Part shown: one piece after another, positions 27,039 to 36,019 of the stretch
Layout of the letters: every line of letters begins with the position of its first letter
How positions within the stretch are numbered: position 1 is the first letter of the stretch
Source: Flagellimonas marinaquae
GTDB taxonomy: Bacteria; Bacteroidota; Bacteroidia; Flavobacteriales; Flavobacteriaceae
Assembly: GCF_003992675.1 (NCBI RefSeq)
Contig: NZ_RZMZ01000015.1
Location: 836,796-900,795 of the forward strand
Length of the DNA stretch: 64,000 bases
Direction: 5' to 3'
Made by a program: the position numbers and the translations under genes
The notes under the pieces: generated by a model
What the model was told of the DNA's origin: nothing
The model's input: only the letters and a program-made list of their open reading frames with translations
Databases searched by the model: none

Positions 27039-28955
27039 ATGAAGAGAAGAATTAGTATTCAGCTGTTTACCGTAATTTTAATGGTCGGTAACTTGTTTGC
27101 CCAAGAAAGCAAGATAAAAAAAGCCAATGAGGAGTTTGATAGTTACGATTACATCGATGCAAGGAAAATATACCTCAGCGTTGTGGAAGACGGCTATTCC
27201 TCTGCCCAGGTGTATAAAAAACTCGGGGACACCTATTATTTCAACAGTGAATATGCGGACGCCGCAAATTGGTATGAAAAATTGGTAAAAAGCTATCCCA
27301 ACGAAATCGAACCGGAATACTATTATCGTGCTGCGCAAAGTTTGAAATCCATCGGACAATTAGAGGAATCCAAATCTCTTATGGAAACATATATCGCCGC
27401 ATCAGGTTCAACTTATACCAATTGGGACACTTTTCAATACCTGGCAAGTACCCCAAACAACCAATATCAAGTACAAAATATCACCGATGGGATGAATGGG
27501 TCAGACTTTGGTCCCTCTTACTATGGCGATAAAATTGTGTTCTCTTCTTCTTCAATCGACACGGAAGGAAGCAAAATACACGATTGGAACGGTCTTCCTT
27601 ATTTAGATCTTTTCCAAGCAGAAATTGGGGAAGACGGCACCCTAAAAAATATCAAAAAGTTGGAGGGAGATATCAATTCCCCATATCACGAATCTTCCGC
27701 AGTGTTCACCAAAGACGGTAAAACCATCTATTTTACAAGAAACAATTACATCAATGGTAAAAAGAAACGTGGCAAACAACGATTGATAGGTCTTAAAATC
27801 TATAAAGCAAGTTTGCAGGAAGATGGCACATGGGGCAATGTTATGGAACTTCCATTTAATGAAGACTCCTATTCAACCGCACATCCAGCCCTCAACCCCG
27901 AAGAAAACCGCTTATATTTCTCTTCCAATAGAAATGGTAGTTTGGGAGCTTCGGATATTTGGTATGTGGATATTTTGCCCAATGGTAATTACAGCGAACC
28001 TGTAAATCTTGGTGACCAAGTAAATACTAAACAGCGCGAATCATTCCCATTTATCAGTAAGAATGGAGATCTATACTTTTCAAGTGATGGACATACTGGG
28101 CTTGGAGGACTGGACATTTTTGTGGTTTCCTTAGACGAAAAAGGCTCCTACCCTACTGTAACGAACCTTAAAAAACCAATCAATAGTAATTTGGATGATT
28201 TTGGATATGTAATGGATGAAACCGGTAAAATGGGTTACATTTCCTCTAACCGATTTGGTGGACAAGGAAGTAGTTCCGATGATATCCTCGCATTTACTGC
28301 GGATTGTAAGGTGACCATTCAAGGGATGGTAACGGACGCTAAGACCGGCGCACCCTTACAAGGCGCCCAAGTGCTATTGCTAGATAACAATAGCGATGTG
28401 GTCGCACAAAAAATTGTTGATGTCAACGGACGTTACGACTTTGGCCCCTTGGCGGATTGCAATGATCAATATGCCGTTCGGGCATCATTTACAGAAAAGG
28501 AATACGAACCGTCCGAAACAGTGGTGCAAACCAAAAGCGGTACGGACAGTATGGAGGTCAACTTACAGCTTACGCCTCCTGACTGCCCTGTGGACGATTT
28601 GGGATGTCGACTATCCTTACAGCCTATCTATTTTGATTTTGATAAGCACAACATCCGACCAGATGCAGAAGTGGAGCTGGCTAAAATCTTGAACGCAATG
28701 GAAGAGTATCCACAATTAAATATTCATATTGAATCCCATACCGATTCCAGAGGAAACGATGACTACAATATGCAATTGTCCGAAAGAAGGGCTAAATCTA
28801 CACTGGAATGGTTGGTGAACAAAGGAATTGATAGAAATAGATTGTCTGCAAAAGGCTATGGTGAGTCGCAATTGATCAACAACTGTTCAAATGGAGTAAA
28901 TTGCTCCCAAGAGGAACACCAATTAAACCGAAGGTCCATGTTCATAATAAAATAG
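27039..28955 (+). CDS. OmpA-family protein with TPR-like, PD40 and regulatory-like domains
   Basis: A 638-aa envelope protein that links the outer membrane to peptidoglycan. Order: signal peptide (ISIQLFTVILMVGNLFAQ), TPR-like helices (about 25-120), WD40-like PD40 beta-propeller repeats (RLYFSSNRNGSLGASDIWYV, DLYFSSDGHTGLGGLDIFVV, about 165-420), a carboxypeptidase-regulatory-like domain (IQGMVTDAKTGAPLQGAQVL, about 427-505), and a C-terminal OmpA domain (IYFDFDKHNIRPDAEVEL, then ESHTDSRGNDDYNMQLSERR). This architecture is the usual third gene after a type B adhesin and SprF. Confidence 0.93.
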   Translation: MKRRISIQLFTVILMVGNLFAQESKIKKANEEFDSYDYIDARKIYLSVVEDGYSSAQVYKKLGDTYYFNSEYADAANWYEKLVKSYPNEIEPEYYYRAAQSLKSIGQLEESKSLMETYIAASGSTYTNWDTFQYLASTPNNQYQVQNITDGMNGSDFGPSYYGDKIVFSSSSIDTEGSKIHDWNGLPYLDLFQAEIGEDGTLKNIKKLEGDINSPYHESSAVFTKDGKTIYFTRNNYINGKKKRGKQRLIGLKIYKASLQEDGTWGNVMELPFNEDSYSTAHPALNPEENRLYFSSNRNGSLGASDIWYVDILPNGNYSEPVNLGDQVNTKQRESFPFISKNGDLYFSSDGHTGLGGLDIFVVSLDEKGSYPTVTNLKKPINSNLDDFGYVMDETGKMGYISSNRFGGQGSSSDDILAFTADCKVTIQGMVTDAKTGAPLQGAQVLLLDNNSDVVAQKIVDVNGRYDFGPLADCNDQYAVRASFTEKEYEPSETVVQTKSGTDSMEVNLQLTPPDCPVDDLGCRLSLQPIYFDFDKHNIRPDAEVELAKILNAMEEYPQLNIHIESHTDSRGNDDYNMQLSERRAKSTLEWLVNKGIDRNRLSAKGYGESQLINNCSNGVNCSQEEHQLNRRSMFIIK

Positions 28956-28986
28956 ACGGTAATTTTTTGTAGTCATTATTACTGAA

Positions 28987-29019
28987 AATCAGCGTTTTAC
29001 AATTTGTGGCACGCTGATT
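28987..29019. promoter_or_regulatory. 9-bp inverted repeat upstream of the Arg/Ser-rich gene
   Basis: AATCAGCGT (28987-28995) and ACGCTGATT (29011-29019) are perfect inverted repeats separated by 15 bases. No T-run follows, so a simple terminator is unlikely; an operator or a leader hairpin for the gene at 29074 is possible. Confidence 0.45.
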
Positions 29020-29073
29020 GTATTACACAAGGTGGATGTAAATAGTTGCATCTAGAACTTAAAACCTTGTAGT

Positions 29074-30288
29074 ATGAAAAAGTTAGTACTCCTTTTAGCA
29101 GCGGTTGTTCTTGGAATACCGAGTATCCAAGCCGAAACAATCAACCATGTAGCTACCACAACAAACTTTAGACATGGAAATTCATTCATTTTTGTGGAAG
29201 GTGGTGTAACGTTCTCCGTTTACCCCGATGGTGAGTTCGACTTCTACATGGATAATAGAGTAAATGTAGGCGTAGGTGCGCAAATAGGTAATGTTGGGGT
29301 TACTTTCAACTCTGGATTCAATTATAACCCATTTGTACAATATGACGACTATGGAGCTGTAATCCAAATAGAGAACATTCCCATATTTTACGATTACTAT
29401 GGACGTGTCTCCCAAATCGGAAATGTGGACATTTGGTACAACAACGGTAGGGTTCGTAGAATTGGTGGACTGCATGTGTACTATAACGGAGGCGTTTTCA
29501 GTCACTATACAGGATTTATCAATATATACAATAGAAGATATGTGTATAGACCCTTCCACAGGTTCTTTGTTAGACCAGCAGTAGGTTTCTGTAACGTATT
29601 TGCAAGACCCTATAGAAGATATTACACACCTGTAAGGTATACGTACTACGCTCCTTACCGACACAACACAAGAAGGGCATATGCCAGCTTGGGTAGGGTG
29701 TATCGAAACGATAATAGATATAGAAGAGAGCATATCTATCGTAATGACAGAAGAGTATCCGTTAGAGATAATAACGTAAGAAGAGCTGATTATGGCCGAA
29801 GCAATGCAAGGGTGTCCAGAAATGATTCCCGCAGAGGAAATAACATGGCAAACCGCTCCAGCAATTCGGTACAAAGACAAAGAGTTGAATCTCGAAATGA
29901 TAGAAGCAATTCTTATAGAAAGTCAAATAATAATGTAAATAGACCGGGAAGAGCAACGGCTTCCAACAGTAGAGCGAACCGCACCTCGTACGAGAGAAGT
30001 TCCAACTCCAGAAAAGTGAGTCCAGCTGCCACGGGAAGAACCATCAAACGTTCCGAACAGAGCAGTTATAGAAAGCCGAAGGCCACATCGAGATCAAACA
30101 ACAGGTCAGCGGTGAGCAGGGACAACTCTTCGAGAAAGGAAGTTGCCAGAAGTTCAAGGCCAAGTACTAGAAAAAGTACCGTAAGCCGAAAAGAAAGTTC
30201 CAGAGCAACCGTGAGCAGAAGCTCCAACGCTCGCAAAAGCAGCGCAAGAACATCAAGCTCCAGAGGTTCTTCCCGAAGAAATAATTAA
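29074..30288 (+). CDS. Secreted Tyr/Gly-rich protein with long Arg/Ser/Asn-rich tail
   Basis: A 404-aa exported protein of unknown function. A signal peptide (MKKLVLLLAAVVLGIPSIQA) precedes a folded-looking N-terminal half (about 25-165) built of short beta-like units with repeated IGNV and YDDYG/YYGRV motifs. From about residue 180 the sequence turns Tyr/Arg-rich and then (from about 225 to the end) into a low-complexity Ser-Arg-Asn region such as SSNSRKVS, SSYRKPKATSRSNN and SRGSSRRNN, with a very high positive charge. It follows the T9SS operon after 118 bases. Basic tails of this kind may bind anionic polysaccharide or DNA; this is inference. Confidence 0.75.
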   Translation: MKKLVLLLAAVVLGIPSIQAETINHVATTTNFRHGNSFIFVEGGVTFSVYPDGEFDFYMDNRVNVGVGAQIGNVGVTFNSGFNYNPFVQYDDYGAVIQIENIPIFYDYYGRVSQIGNVDIWYNNGRVRRIGGLHVYYNGGVFSHYTGFINIYNRRYVYRPFHRFFVRPAVGFCNVFARPYRRYYTPVRYTYYAPYRHNTRRAYASLGRVYRNDNRYRREHIYRNDRRVSVRDNNVRRADYGRSNARVSRNDSRRGNNMANRSSNSVQRQRVESRNDRSNSYRKSNNNVNRPGRATASNSRANRTSYERSSNSRKVSPAATGRTIKRSEQSSYRKPKATSRSNNRSAVSRDNSSRKEVARSSRPSTRKSTVSRKESSRATVSRSSNARKSSARTSSSRGSSRRNN

Positions 30289-30317
30289 ATAGATTTTTTT
30301 AGGTTGGTTAGTTGTTT

Positions 30318-30358
30318 TACCCCGTAGTCGGATTTATCCACTACGGGGTATTTTTTTT
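30318..30358. terminator. Strong bidirectional terminator between convergent genes
   Basis: TACCCCGTAGT pairs perfectly with ACTACGGGGTA around CGGATTTATCC and is followed by eight T. The minus-strand flippase gene ends inside the right arm (stop TAG at 30341-30343). Confidence 0.9.
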
Positions 30359-31801
30359 AAGCCATTTGGATAAAATACCTGTAACATCCTCCGAAATATT
30401 AAAACGGTACAAAATCCCCACGTACATCAGCACCACTAGGAAGGACTTCAACGCAATATTGATAATCGGATGAAACTGGAACTGGACCAAATCAAACAAT
30501 ACGGCCAATAGAATCAATGTGGCAAAAACCTTAAAGGTAGCCGAGGTAAAAGGCAATATCCCAAATTTCATATTCACAAAAACCACCTTCACCACATTAA
30601 AAATAAAAATGGATATAAAACTGGCGGCAGCAGCACCCTCCAAACCCCATTTGGGAATCAACAGATAATTTAGAAAAATCGTCAATGCAGCTAAACAGAC
30701 ACCAAAGACCAATACGGTTTTGTAATACTGCGAATTATATAAAATAGAATTGATGTTGCCCAACAGGGAGTCCATCACCTTGGCCAGCCCAATCAAAAAC
30801 ACGATGGTAAACCCGTTTCGATAATTTTCGGGCAGCATCAAATACAAATCGTTCAGGTTTAAAATGATGAGTACAAACAAAATGCCCGATGCAATAAAAA
30901 GCGTCAAGGATGTTTTTTTGTACAAATGATCCAATCCCAAGGTGTTTTGAGCGTTGAGCAATTCGGCGGTAAGCGGATAAGTGATCTGATGCATGGCCCG
31001 TGAAGGCACAATAATCACCGTAGCAATGTATACCGATACCCCGTAATAGGCCACATTTTCAATACTGATAAACTGATTGAGCATCACCTTATCGATTTCC
31101 AACAAAATCAAGGCGGCCGAGCCTCCTAAAATGATCAGGAAAGAATAGGATAAAATTTCTTTGGTGTACGGTGGAAATGTAAAAACCAATCGGGGCATTC
31201 TCAGTCGGAACGCATATAGTTTGATGATAACCGTACGCAACAGATATATTCCCACCAAACATTTAAAAAACAAGTCGAGCGAAATCAATTCAAAATAGAA
31301 AAGGATCAATAGTATAGAAACTCCAATACGGGCAAATACCTCCTTCATGAAATTCCCGAAAACCGATTTGAGATGTACCTTGGCCCACGAATAAAATACC
31401 TCAAAATAGCCCATCGCCAGCCCCACAAAGAAAACATACCAAAGGTAATCCTTCACCATGGGGTTTACTTGGGACACCCAATTCCCGATAGGTTCGTACC
31501 ATATTAGGCCAATTAGGGCTACAGGAACTATTCCCAACAATGGAATCAACAACATCAATGTGAAGAACCCATCCTTTTCCGTTTCGAGATGATTACTGTA
31601 ATACTTCACCATGGTGTTGTGCACCCCAAAAGCCATCAAAGGCATCAAAATAGCGCCCGATGCCAAAATGAAGGTAACCAGCCCATAGTATTCATCCGGT
31701 AGGATTTTCGTGTACAAGAACAAGGTGTTAATAGCCCCAAAAAGGAAACCCAAATAGGTGACCACCGTATTTTGTATGGATTGCTTTAGAACGACGCCCA
31801 T
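30341..31801 (-). CDS. Polysaccharide flippase (Wzx/MATE-like)
   Basis: Polytopic inner-membrane protein (486 aa, about 12-14 helices) of the oligosaccharide flippase family. VLKQSIQNTVVTYLGFLFGA starts the first helix; later segments such as YSFLIILGGSAALILLEIDK and WGLEGAAAASFISIFIFNVV follow the family pattern. It would flip undecaprenyl-linked glycan across the inner membrane. Its ATG overlaps the stop of the glycosyltransferase gene by one base (TAATG), so it is the last gene of the DUF4834-YfhO-GT-flippase operon. Confidence 0.9.
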   Translation of the reverse strand: MGVVLKQSIQNTVVTYLGFLFGAINTLFLYTKILPDEYYGLVTFILASGAILMPLMAFGVHNTMVKYYSNHLETEKDGFFTLMLLIPLLGIVPVALIGLIWYEPIGNWVSQVNPMVKDYLWYVFFVGLAMGYFEVFYSWAKVHLKSVFGNFMKEVFARIGVSILLILFYFELISLDLFFKCLVGIYLLRTVIIKLYAFRLRMPRLVFTFPPYTKEILSYSFLIILGGSAALILLEIDKVMLNQFISIENVAYYGVSVYIATVIIVPSRAMHQITYPLTAELLNAQNTLGLDHLYKKTSLTLFIASGILFVLIILNLNDLYLMLPENYRNGFTIVFLIGLAKVMDSLLGNINSILYNSQYYKTVLVFGVCLAALTIFLNYLLIPKWGLEGAAAASFISIFIFNVVKVVFVNMKFGILPFTSATFKVFATLILLAVLFDLVQFQFHPIINIALKSFLVVLMYVGILYRFNISEDVTGILSKWLKKNTP

Positions 31802-33069
31802 TAGATAAATTTAGCCAAAGATTCCGTTAATGCCCTTCTGTGGTACTGCTCCACCCCTTCCGAAGTACAGTTCAAATTTCCTTCTTGATAATTGTGAAAT
31901 GCCTCTAAAAGTACACTTTTTAAAGACGCTACATCCTTGTGCAGGCACATATGCCCCGCTTGGTGTTGCTCCACCATACTGCCTGCTTCCCACTCATGCG
32001 GTCCGATGGCCAAAATAGGACGCTTGGCGTTCAAATATTCAAATAACTTGCCAGGAATAATGCCCCGGGTCTCTTCGGAATCGATTTCCAAAAGCAATAA
32101 TAATTGTGATTTTTGCTGTGCTTCCAAAACCTTATCATGCGAAAGATACCCCATCTGTTGTACGCAATCCATGAGTCCAAAATCTTCAATGGATTGCAGC
32201 ACTTCTTCCCCCACTACTCCAGCCAATTGTATCTTGAGCGACTTTTTGAAGTCTTCGTTTTCAGCAATCAATTCCTGCAACGCTTGCCACAATCCGAAGG
32301 GGTTTCTACCGGTCAACAACGAACCTATATGGGAAACGGTGAAATCGGCATCCAGTTCCAACGGTTGCAATTCATCATCAAAGCCATTGGTGATTACCTT
32401 GATGGGTTTGGGCGTAATCGTCTTAAATTCTGATTTGGTCGTATGGCTTGTCACGACAATTTTATCTGCTTTCACCAATACCGCCCTTTCCAAAGCTTCA
32501 TGTTTCAAGCGGGACGACTCGGTCAACCGTAATTTTTTGTGATATCCGATGGAAGTCCAAGGATCGCGAAAATCAGCGATCCACTGAACATTATATTTTT
32601 TTTTGAGTCCTAGACCAATCAAATGTAGACTATGCGGTGGTCCAGTGGTGATGATGGTCCCGATACCCTCGTCCGCAATCACCTTTGCCAAATAGGAAAT
32701 GGATGGATTTACCCAAAGTTTCCGTGCGTCGGGTATGAAAAAATTTCCTCGAATCCACAAAAGAACTTTCTCCATAAAGGAAGGATCCTTTTCCTTGATG
32801 ATTCCCGAACTGATGGTCTTGGTCTGCTTTTTAGATAAAAGCGAAGCCCAGCCATACGGTTCTTTGATAGGTTTTTTGAGGATTTTGATGGATGAAGGTA
32901 CTTCTTTAAGCAAGTTTTCGTCCACTATCGGATAACTTGGGTTTTCGGGGACGTATACTATGGGTTCAAATCCAAAATCGGGCAGGTATTTTACGAACTT
33001 GAGCCAACGCTGTACTCCTGGTCCCCCTGCGGGAGGCCAATAGTACGCTATGACCAAGACTTTACGCAT
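31801..33069 (-). CDS. Glycosyltransferase (GT4-like)
   Basis: GT-B fold glycosyltransferase of 422 aa. The N-terminal MRKVLVIAYYWPPAGGPGVQ has the glycine-rich GGPGVQ of family 4; the C-terminal half holds the nucleotide-sugar site, EETRGIIPGKLFEYLNAKRP. The start at 33069 is chosen from the family N-terminus; it overlaps the YfhO gene by 8 bases. It probably adds a sugar to a lipid-linked glycan handled by the flippase encoded next to it. Sugar and acceptor unknown. Confidence 0.9.
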   Translation of the reverse strand: MRKVLVIAYYWPPAGGPGVQRWLKFVKYLPDFGFEPIVYVPENPSYPIVDENLLKEVPSSIKILKKPIKEPYGWASLLSKKQTKTISSGIIKEKDPSFMEKVLLWIRGNFFIPDARKLWVNPSISYLAKVIADEGIGTIITTGPPHSLHLIGLGLKKKYNVQWIADFRDPWTSIGYHKKLRLTESSRLKHEALERAVLVKADKIVVTSHTTKSEFKTITPKPIKVITNGFDDELQPLELDADFTVSHIGSLLTGRNPFGLWQALQELIAENEDFKKSLKIQLAGVVGEEVLQSIEDFGLMDCVQQMGYLSHDKVLEAQQKSQLLLLLEIDSEETRGIIPGKLFEYLNAKRPILAIGPHEWEAGSMVEQHQAGHMCLHKDVASLKSVLLEAFHNYQEGNLNCTSEGVEQYHRRALTESLAKFI

Positions 33070-35647
33070 GGGATTCTTCCTTTTTTCTGCGGAACAGGGT
33101 AAAACCAAGACCTCCTACGATAATCAACCCCAACAGAATATTGGAGGCCAACGTAATCTGACTTCCGGTTTCCACAACCTCAGGCTCAAACCTGAACTCG
33201 ATTTTGTGCTGCCCCGATGGGACTTTCATCCCGCGAAGTGCGTAGTCCACTCGATAATGCTCTTGTGGCTCACCATCGATAAACGCATGCCAACCCGAGG
33301 GATAATGCATCTCGGAAAAGACCGCAAAACCATCATTTGGATTGTTGGCGGTGTAAGTAATGCTATTCGGGCGATAATCCACTAAATCGATGCGTGCCAA
33401 CGAATCTACAGAATACCGTAGTTTGGTCAACGCCGGATATTCCGAAGTATTCACAACCGCCTGCGTTTTGGAATTGAAATCCTTGAGCTTTAAAATTTCT
33501 TCATTGGCGGAAGAAACGGGCAGCAACTGGTCCACAAACCACGCATTGCCGTTGGCATCGGGGTTGACGGCAGGATAGCTATTTCCCTCCTCGTCTTGCT
33601 GAATAATATATTTGACGTTCAGCATGTTCAAGACCTGTAGGTTGTTTTGGTACAGATGGTATTCAAACAAATTCTGAAGTGCCCTAGGTTTTGCCGCATG
33701 GTAACCGCCTATGGATTTATGGAAATAGGACGTTCGTGCCCCATTGATACCCTCTTGAGGGTCGAACACCCGGTAGATGGAATCATCCTGCTGTATCATT
33801 TGGTCGATTTGATTGGCCTGAAACGGTTGGTTGACCTGTCGCTGACGTACAAAATCCCCCGCATTGACATATCTAAGGTCAACACCTACCAAATCAAACA
33901 GAATCAAGGTACCCATGGCAAAAACCAGCATGTTTTTATTGATTTTATCCTTGACGAAGAACCAAAGCACAGCCGCGGCCAAAGTCACATAAATAATGGA
34001 ACGGATGGTGTCGTTGATGTATACCGCTTCGCGATCACGCTGTATCATGGTCATCAATTCATCACCAAAGTATCCGCGATAGGTTTCGTCACGGAGTCCT
34101 TCAAAATCAAAGAACCCTTTGAGCAAGAAAATCAGGATACCGAGTCCCAAAGAAATAAAGAAACTTAGCTTTAAAGCTTTTAGTTTTTCCTTTTGGTCCA
34201 CCGATGATTTGAACAATTCGCGAATTCCTAGAATTCCCAACACAGGCAAACAAAGCTCCAATACCACTTGAATTGAGGAAACCGCCCTGAATTTGTTGTA
34301 CAGTGGAAAGTAGTCGATCATAAATTCAGTCAATGTGCCAAAGTATCGACTCAGTGATACCACAAAGGCAAAGATGGCACCAAATAACAGCCATGGTTTC
34401 CACTCTTTCTTTTTTATAAAAAATATAGCAGCTACAAAAAGAACGAAAAGGATATGCCCAATGATCGAATAATTAGAAAAATCTGGAAAATTCTTTCCCC
34501 AAGAAAGCACTAAGGACAATATGGCGCCAGATAACAACCACCATTTCTTTTTTCCATCGACCAAAAAAGCACCCAAAACAAACAGGAAAAATACAATGGC
34601 ACCCACATAGGCTGGTGCTGCCACGATGGGCTGGTCACCCCAATATAACGGCAGTCCGCTGGAAAACTCCAGGGCTTTGGTGGGCGACAATCCTTGGTCG
34701 GTCAAATATTCGTAAGCCTTGGAATCCCTGCCTAAATCCTCGTTGCCCGACCCTCCAAACAATCTCGGCGCAAATAGGTTGAGGGATTCGGCAATTCCGT
34801 AGCTATATTGGGTGATGTATTCGTAATCCAAGCCCGTAGAAATTGCTTTTTCGCTCCCATCGGGGTTAATGGTCAATTCAGATTTGCCGCGCGTACTCCA
34901 ATCGGCATATTCTTTGGTTGCTATCAGACTGGTGGCATTTGTAAAAATAGACAGGGCCACGGCCAGTATCAAAATGCCCACGGAGACAAAAAAGTGTTTT
35001 AATTCCTTTTCTTTAATGGCATAAATCAAATAAACAAGGCCCATCACCAATACCAAGAGCATAAAATAATAGGTCATTTGGTAGTGGTTGGCACTAATTT
35101 CCAACGCCATGGCCAAGGCCGTCAAAATGAAGCCCAGTATGTACTTTTTTCGAAAAACAAGGATAATTCCCCCTAAAACCATGGGAATATAGCCAAGTGC
35201 ATGGGCCTTGGCATTGTGGCCCACACCAAGAATGATAATCAGGTAAGTGGAAAAGCCAAAGGCCACGGCTCCTAGAGCGGCCAATCGGAAATCGACCTTC
35301 AAGCACAGCAGCAGGATATAAAATCCAATTAAATACAAAAAAAGGTAATCGGCTGGTCGTGGCAAAAACCGAATCAAACGGTCCAGCTCCTTAATATAAT
35401 TATGTGGATAATTTGCACCCAACTGATAGGTTGGCATGCCACCAAAAGCGCTGTTGGTCCAATAGGACTCCTCCCCTGTCAAATCTTTATAAGCATCCCG
35501 TTCTTGGGCCATGCCCTTGTACTGGGCAATATCGGACTGGAAAATGGCTTTTCCTTGCAATACCGGATAGAAATAGACCAGCGAGGCAAGGATGAACAAA
35601 GCAATAACACAAATGTGGGTGATAATGGCTTTTGGAGAAAGAGTCAT
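33062..35647 (-). CDS. YfhO family membrane protein
   Basis: Large polytopic membrane protein (861 aa from the ATG at 35647; an in-frame TTG lies seven codons upstream) of family PF09586, which includes putative GT-C-type glycosyltransferases involved in lipoteichoic acid or envelope glycan modification. It has about 12 membrane segments in the first two thirds, then a beta-rich periplasmic domain (RVDYALRGMKVPSGQHKIEF) and a last membrane helix (LASNILLGLIIVGGLGFTLF). It overlaps the downstream glycosyltransferase gene, indicating a shared transcript. The glycan is unknown. Confidence 0.9.
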   Translation of the reverse strand: MTLSPKAIITHICVIALFILASLVYFYPVLQGKAIFQSDIAQYKGMAQERDAYKDLTGEESYWTNSAFGGMPTYQLGANYPHNYIKELDRLIRFLPRPADYLFLYLIGFYILLLCLKVDFRLAALGAVAFGFSTYLIIILGVGHNAKAHALGYIPMVLGGIILVFRKKYILGFILTALAMALEISANHYQMTYYFMLLVLVMGLVYLIYAIKEKELKHFFVSVGILILAVALSIFTNATSLIATKEYADWSTRGKSELTINPDGSEKAISTGLDYEYITQYSYGIAESLNLFAPRLFGGSGNEDLGRDSKAYEYLTDQGLSPTKALEFSSGLPLYWGDQPIVAAPAYVGAIVFFLFVLGAFLVDGKKKWWLLSGAILSLVLSWGKNFPDFSNYSIIGHILFVLFVAAIFFIKKKEWKPWLLFGAIFAFVVSLSRYFGTLTEFMIDYFPLYNKFRAVSSIQVVLELCLPVLGILGIRELFKSSVDQKEKLKALKLSFFISLGLGILIFLLKGFFDFEGLRDETYRGYFGDELMTMIQRDREAVYINDTIRSIIYVTLAAAVLWFFVKDKINKNMLVFAMGTLILFDLVGVDLRYVNAGDFVRQRQVNQPFQANQIDQMIQQDDSIYRVFDPQEGINGARTSYFHKSIGGYHAAKPRALQNLFEYHLYQNNLQVLNMLNVKYIIQQDEEGNSYPAVNPDANGNAWFVDQLLPVSSANEEILKLKDFNSKTQAVVNTSEYPALTKLRYSVDSLARIDLVDYRPNSITYTANNPNDGFAVFSEMHYPSGWHAFIDGEPQEHYRVDYALRGMKVPSGQHKIEFRFEPEVVETGSQITLASNILLGLIIVGGLGFTLFRRKKEESHA

Positions 35648-35671
35648 GGATAGGTTTTGATTCGGCAAATA

Positions 35672-35932
35672 TTAATCAATTTCCTCAAAATCTATGTATT
35701 CTCCAACTTTTTTTGAGGAGTTGGAGCGTCGGGGCGGTTTTTTGGATATGATGGTCTCCCCTTCCTTAGTCTCCGCAGAATCAAAATCTTGCCGGTTGCC
35801 AAACTGCTCATTGAAGCGTTCGTTGGTCTTTTTTACCGCATAATTCAAGAGTTTTGGCGCCAACCACTTCAACAGGAATTTAAGCCCGTAGTATACTAAT
35901 ATGACGATTAAAATCGTTTGTAATAAAACCAT
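35672..35932 (-). CDS. DUF4834 family small membrane protein
   Basis: 86-aa protein with an N-terminal membrane helix (LLQTILIVILVYYGLKFLLK) and a charged cytoplasmic tail. Members of DUF4834 are found almost only in Bacteroidota, often upstream of YfhO as here (24 bases). Function unknown. A -7 box at 35952-35959 on the minus strand suggests it is the first gene of the envelope glycan operon. Confidence 0.85.
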   Translation of the reverse strand: MVLLQTILIVILVYYGLKFLLKWLAPKLLNYAVKKTNERFNEQFGNRQDFDSAETKEGETIISKKPPRRSNSSKKVGEYIDFEEID

Positions 35933-35951
35933 ATAACCTCAGTTATCGAAT

Positions 35952-35959
35952 CAAAGTTA
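35952..35959 (-). promoter_or_regulatory. -7 box TAACTTTG for the DUF4834-YfhO operon
   Basis: Exact minus-strand TAnnTTTG, 19 bases upstream of the DUF4834 ATG. Confidence 0.5.
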
Positions 35960-36019
35960 CATTGTTAGTCCCGTAAACCCATAAAACGTATCTTAAAATA
36001 GTATTAAAAACCCAGTTAT

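Noticed and set aside
29600..30288. Overlapping antisense gene in the Arg/Ser-rich region
   Set aside because: The long antisense frame is explained by the low-complexity AGA/AGC codons of the plus-strand gene and has no family features.
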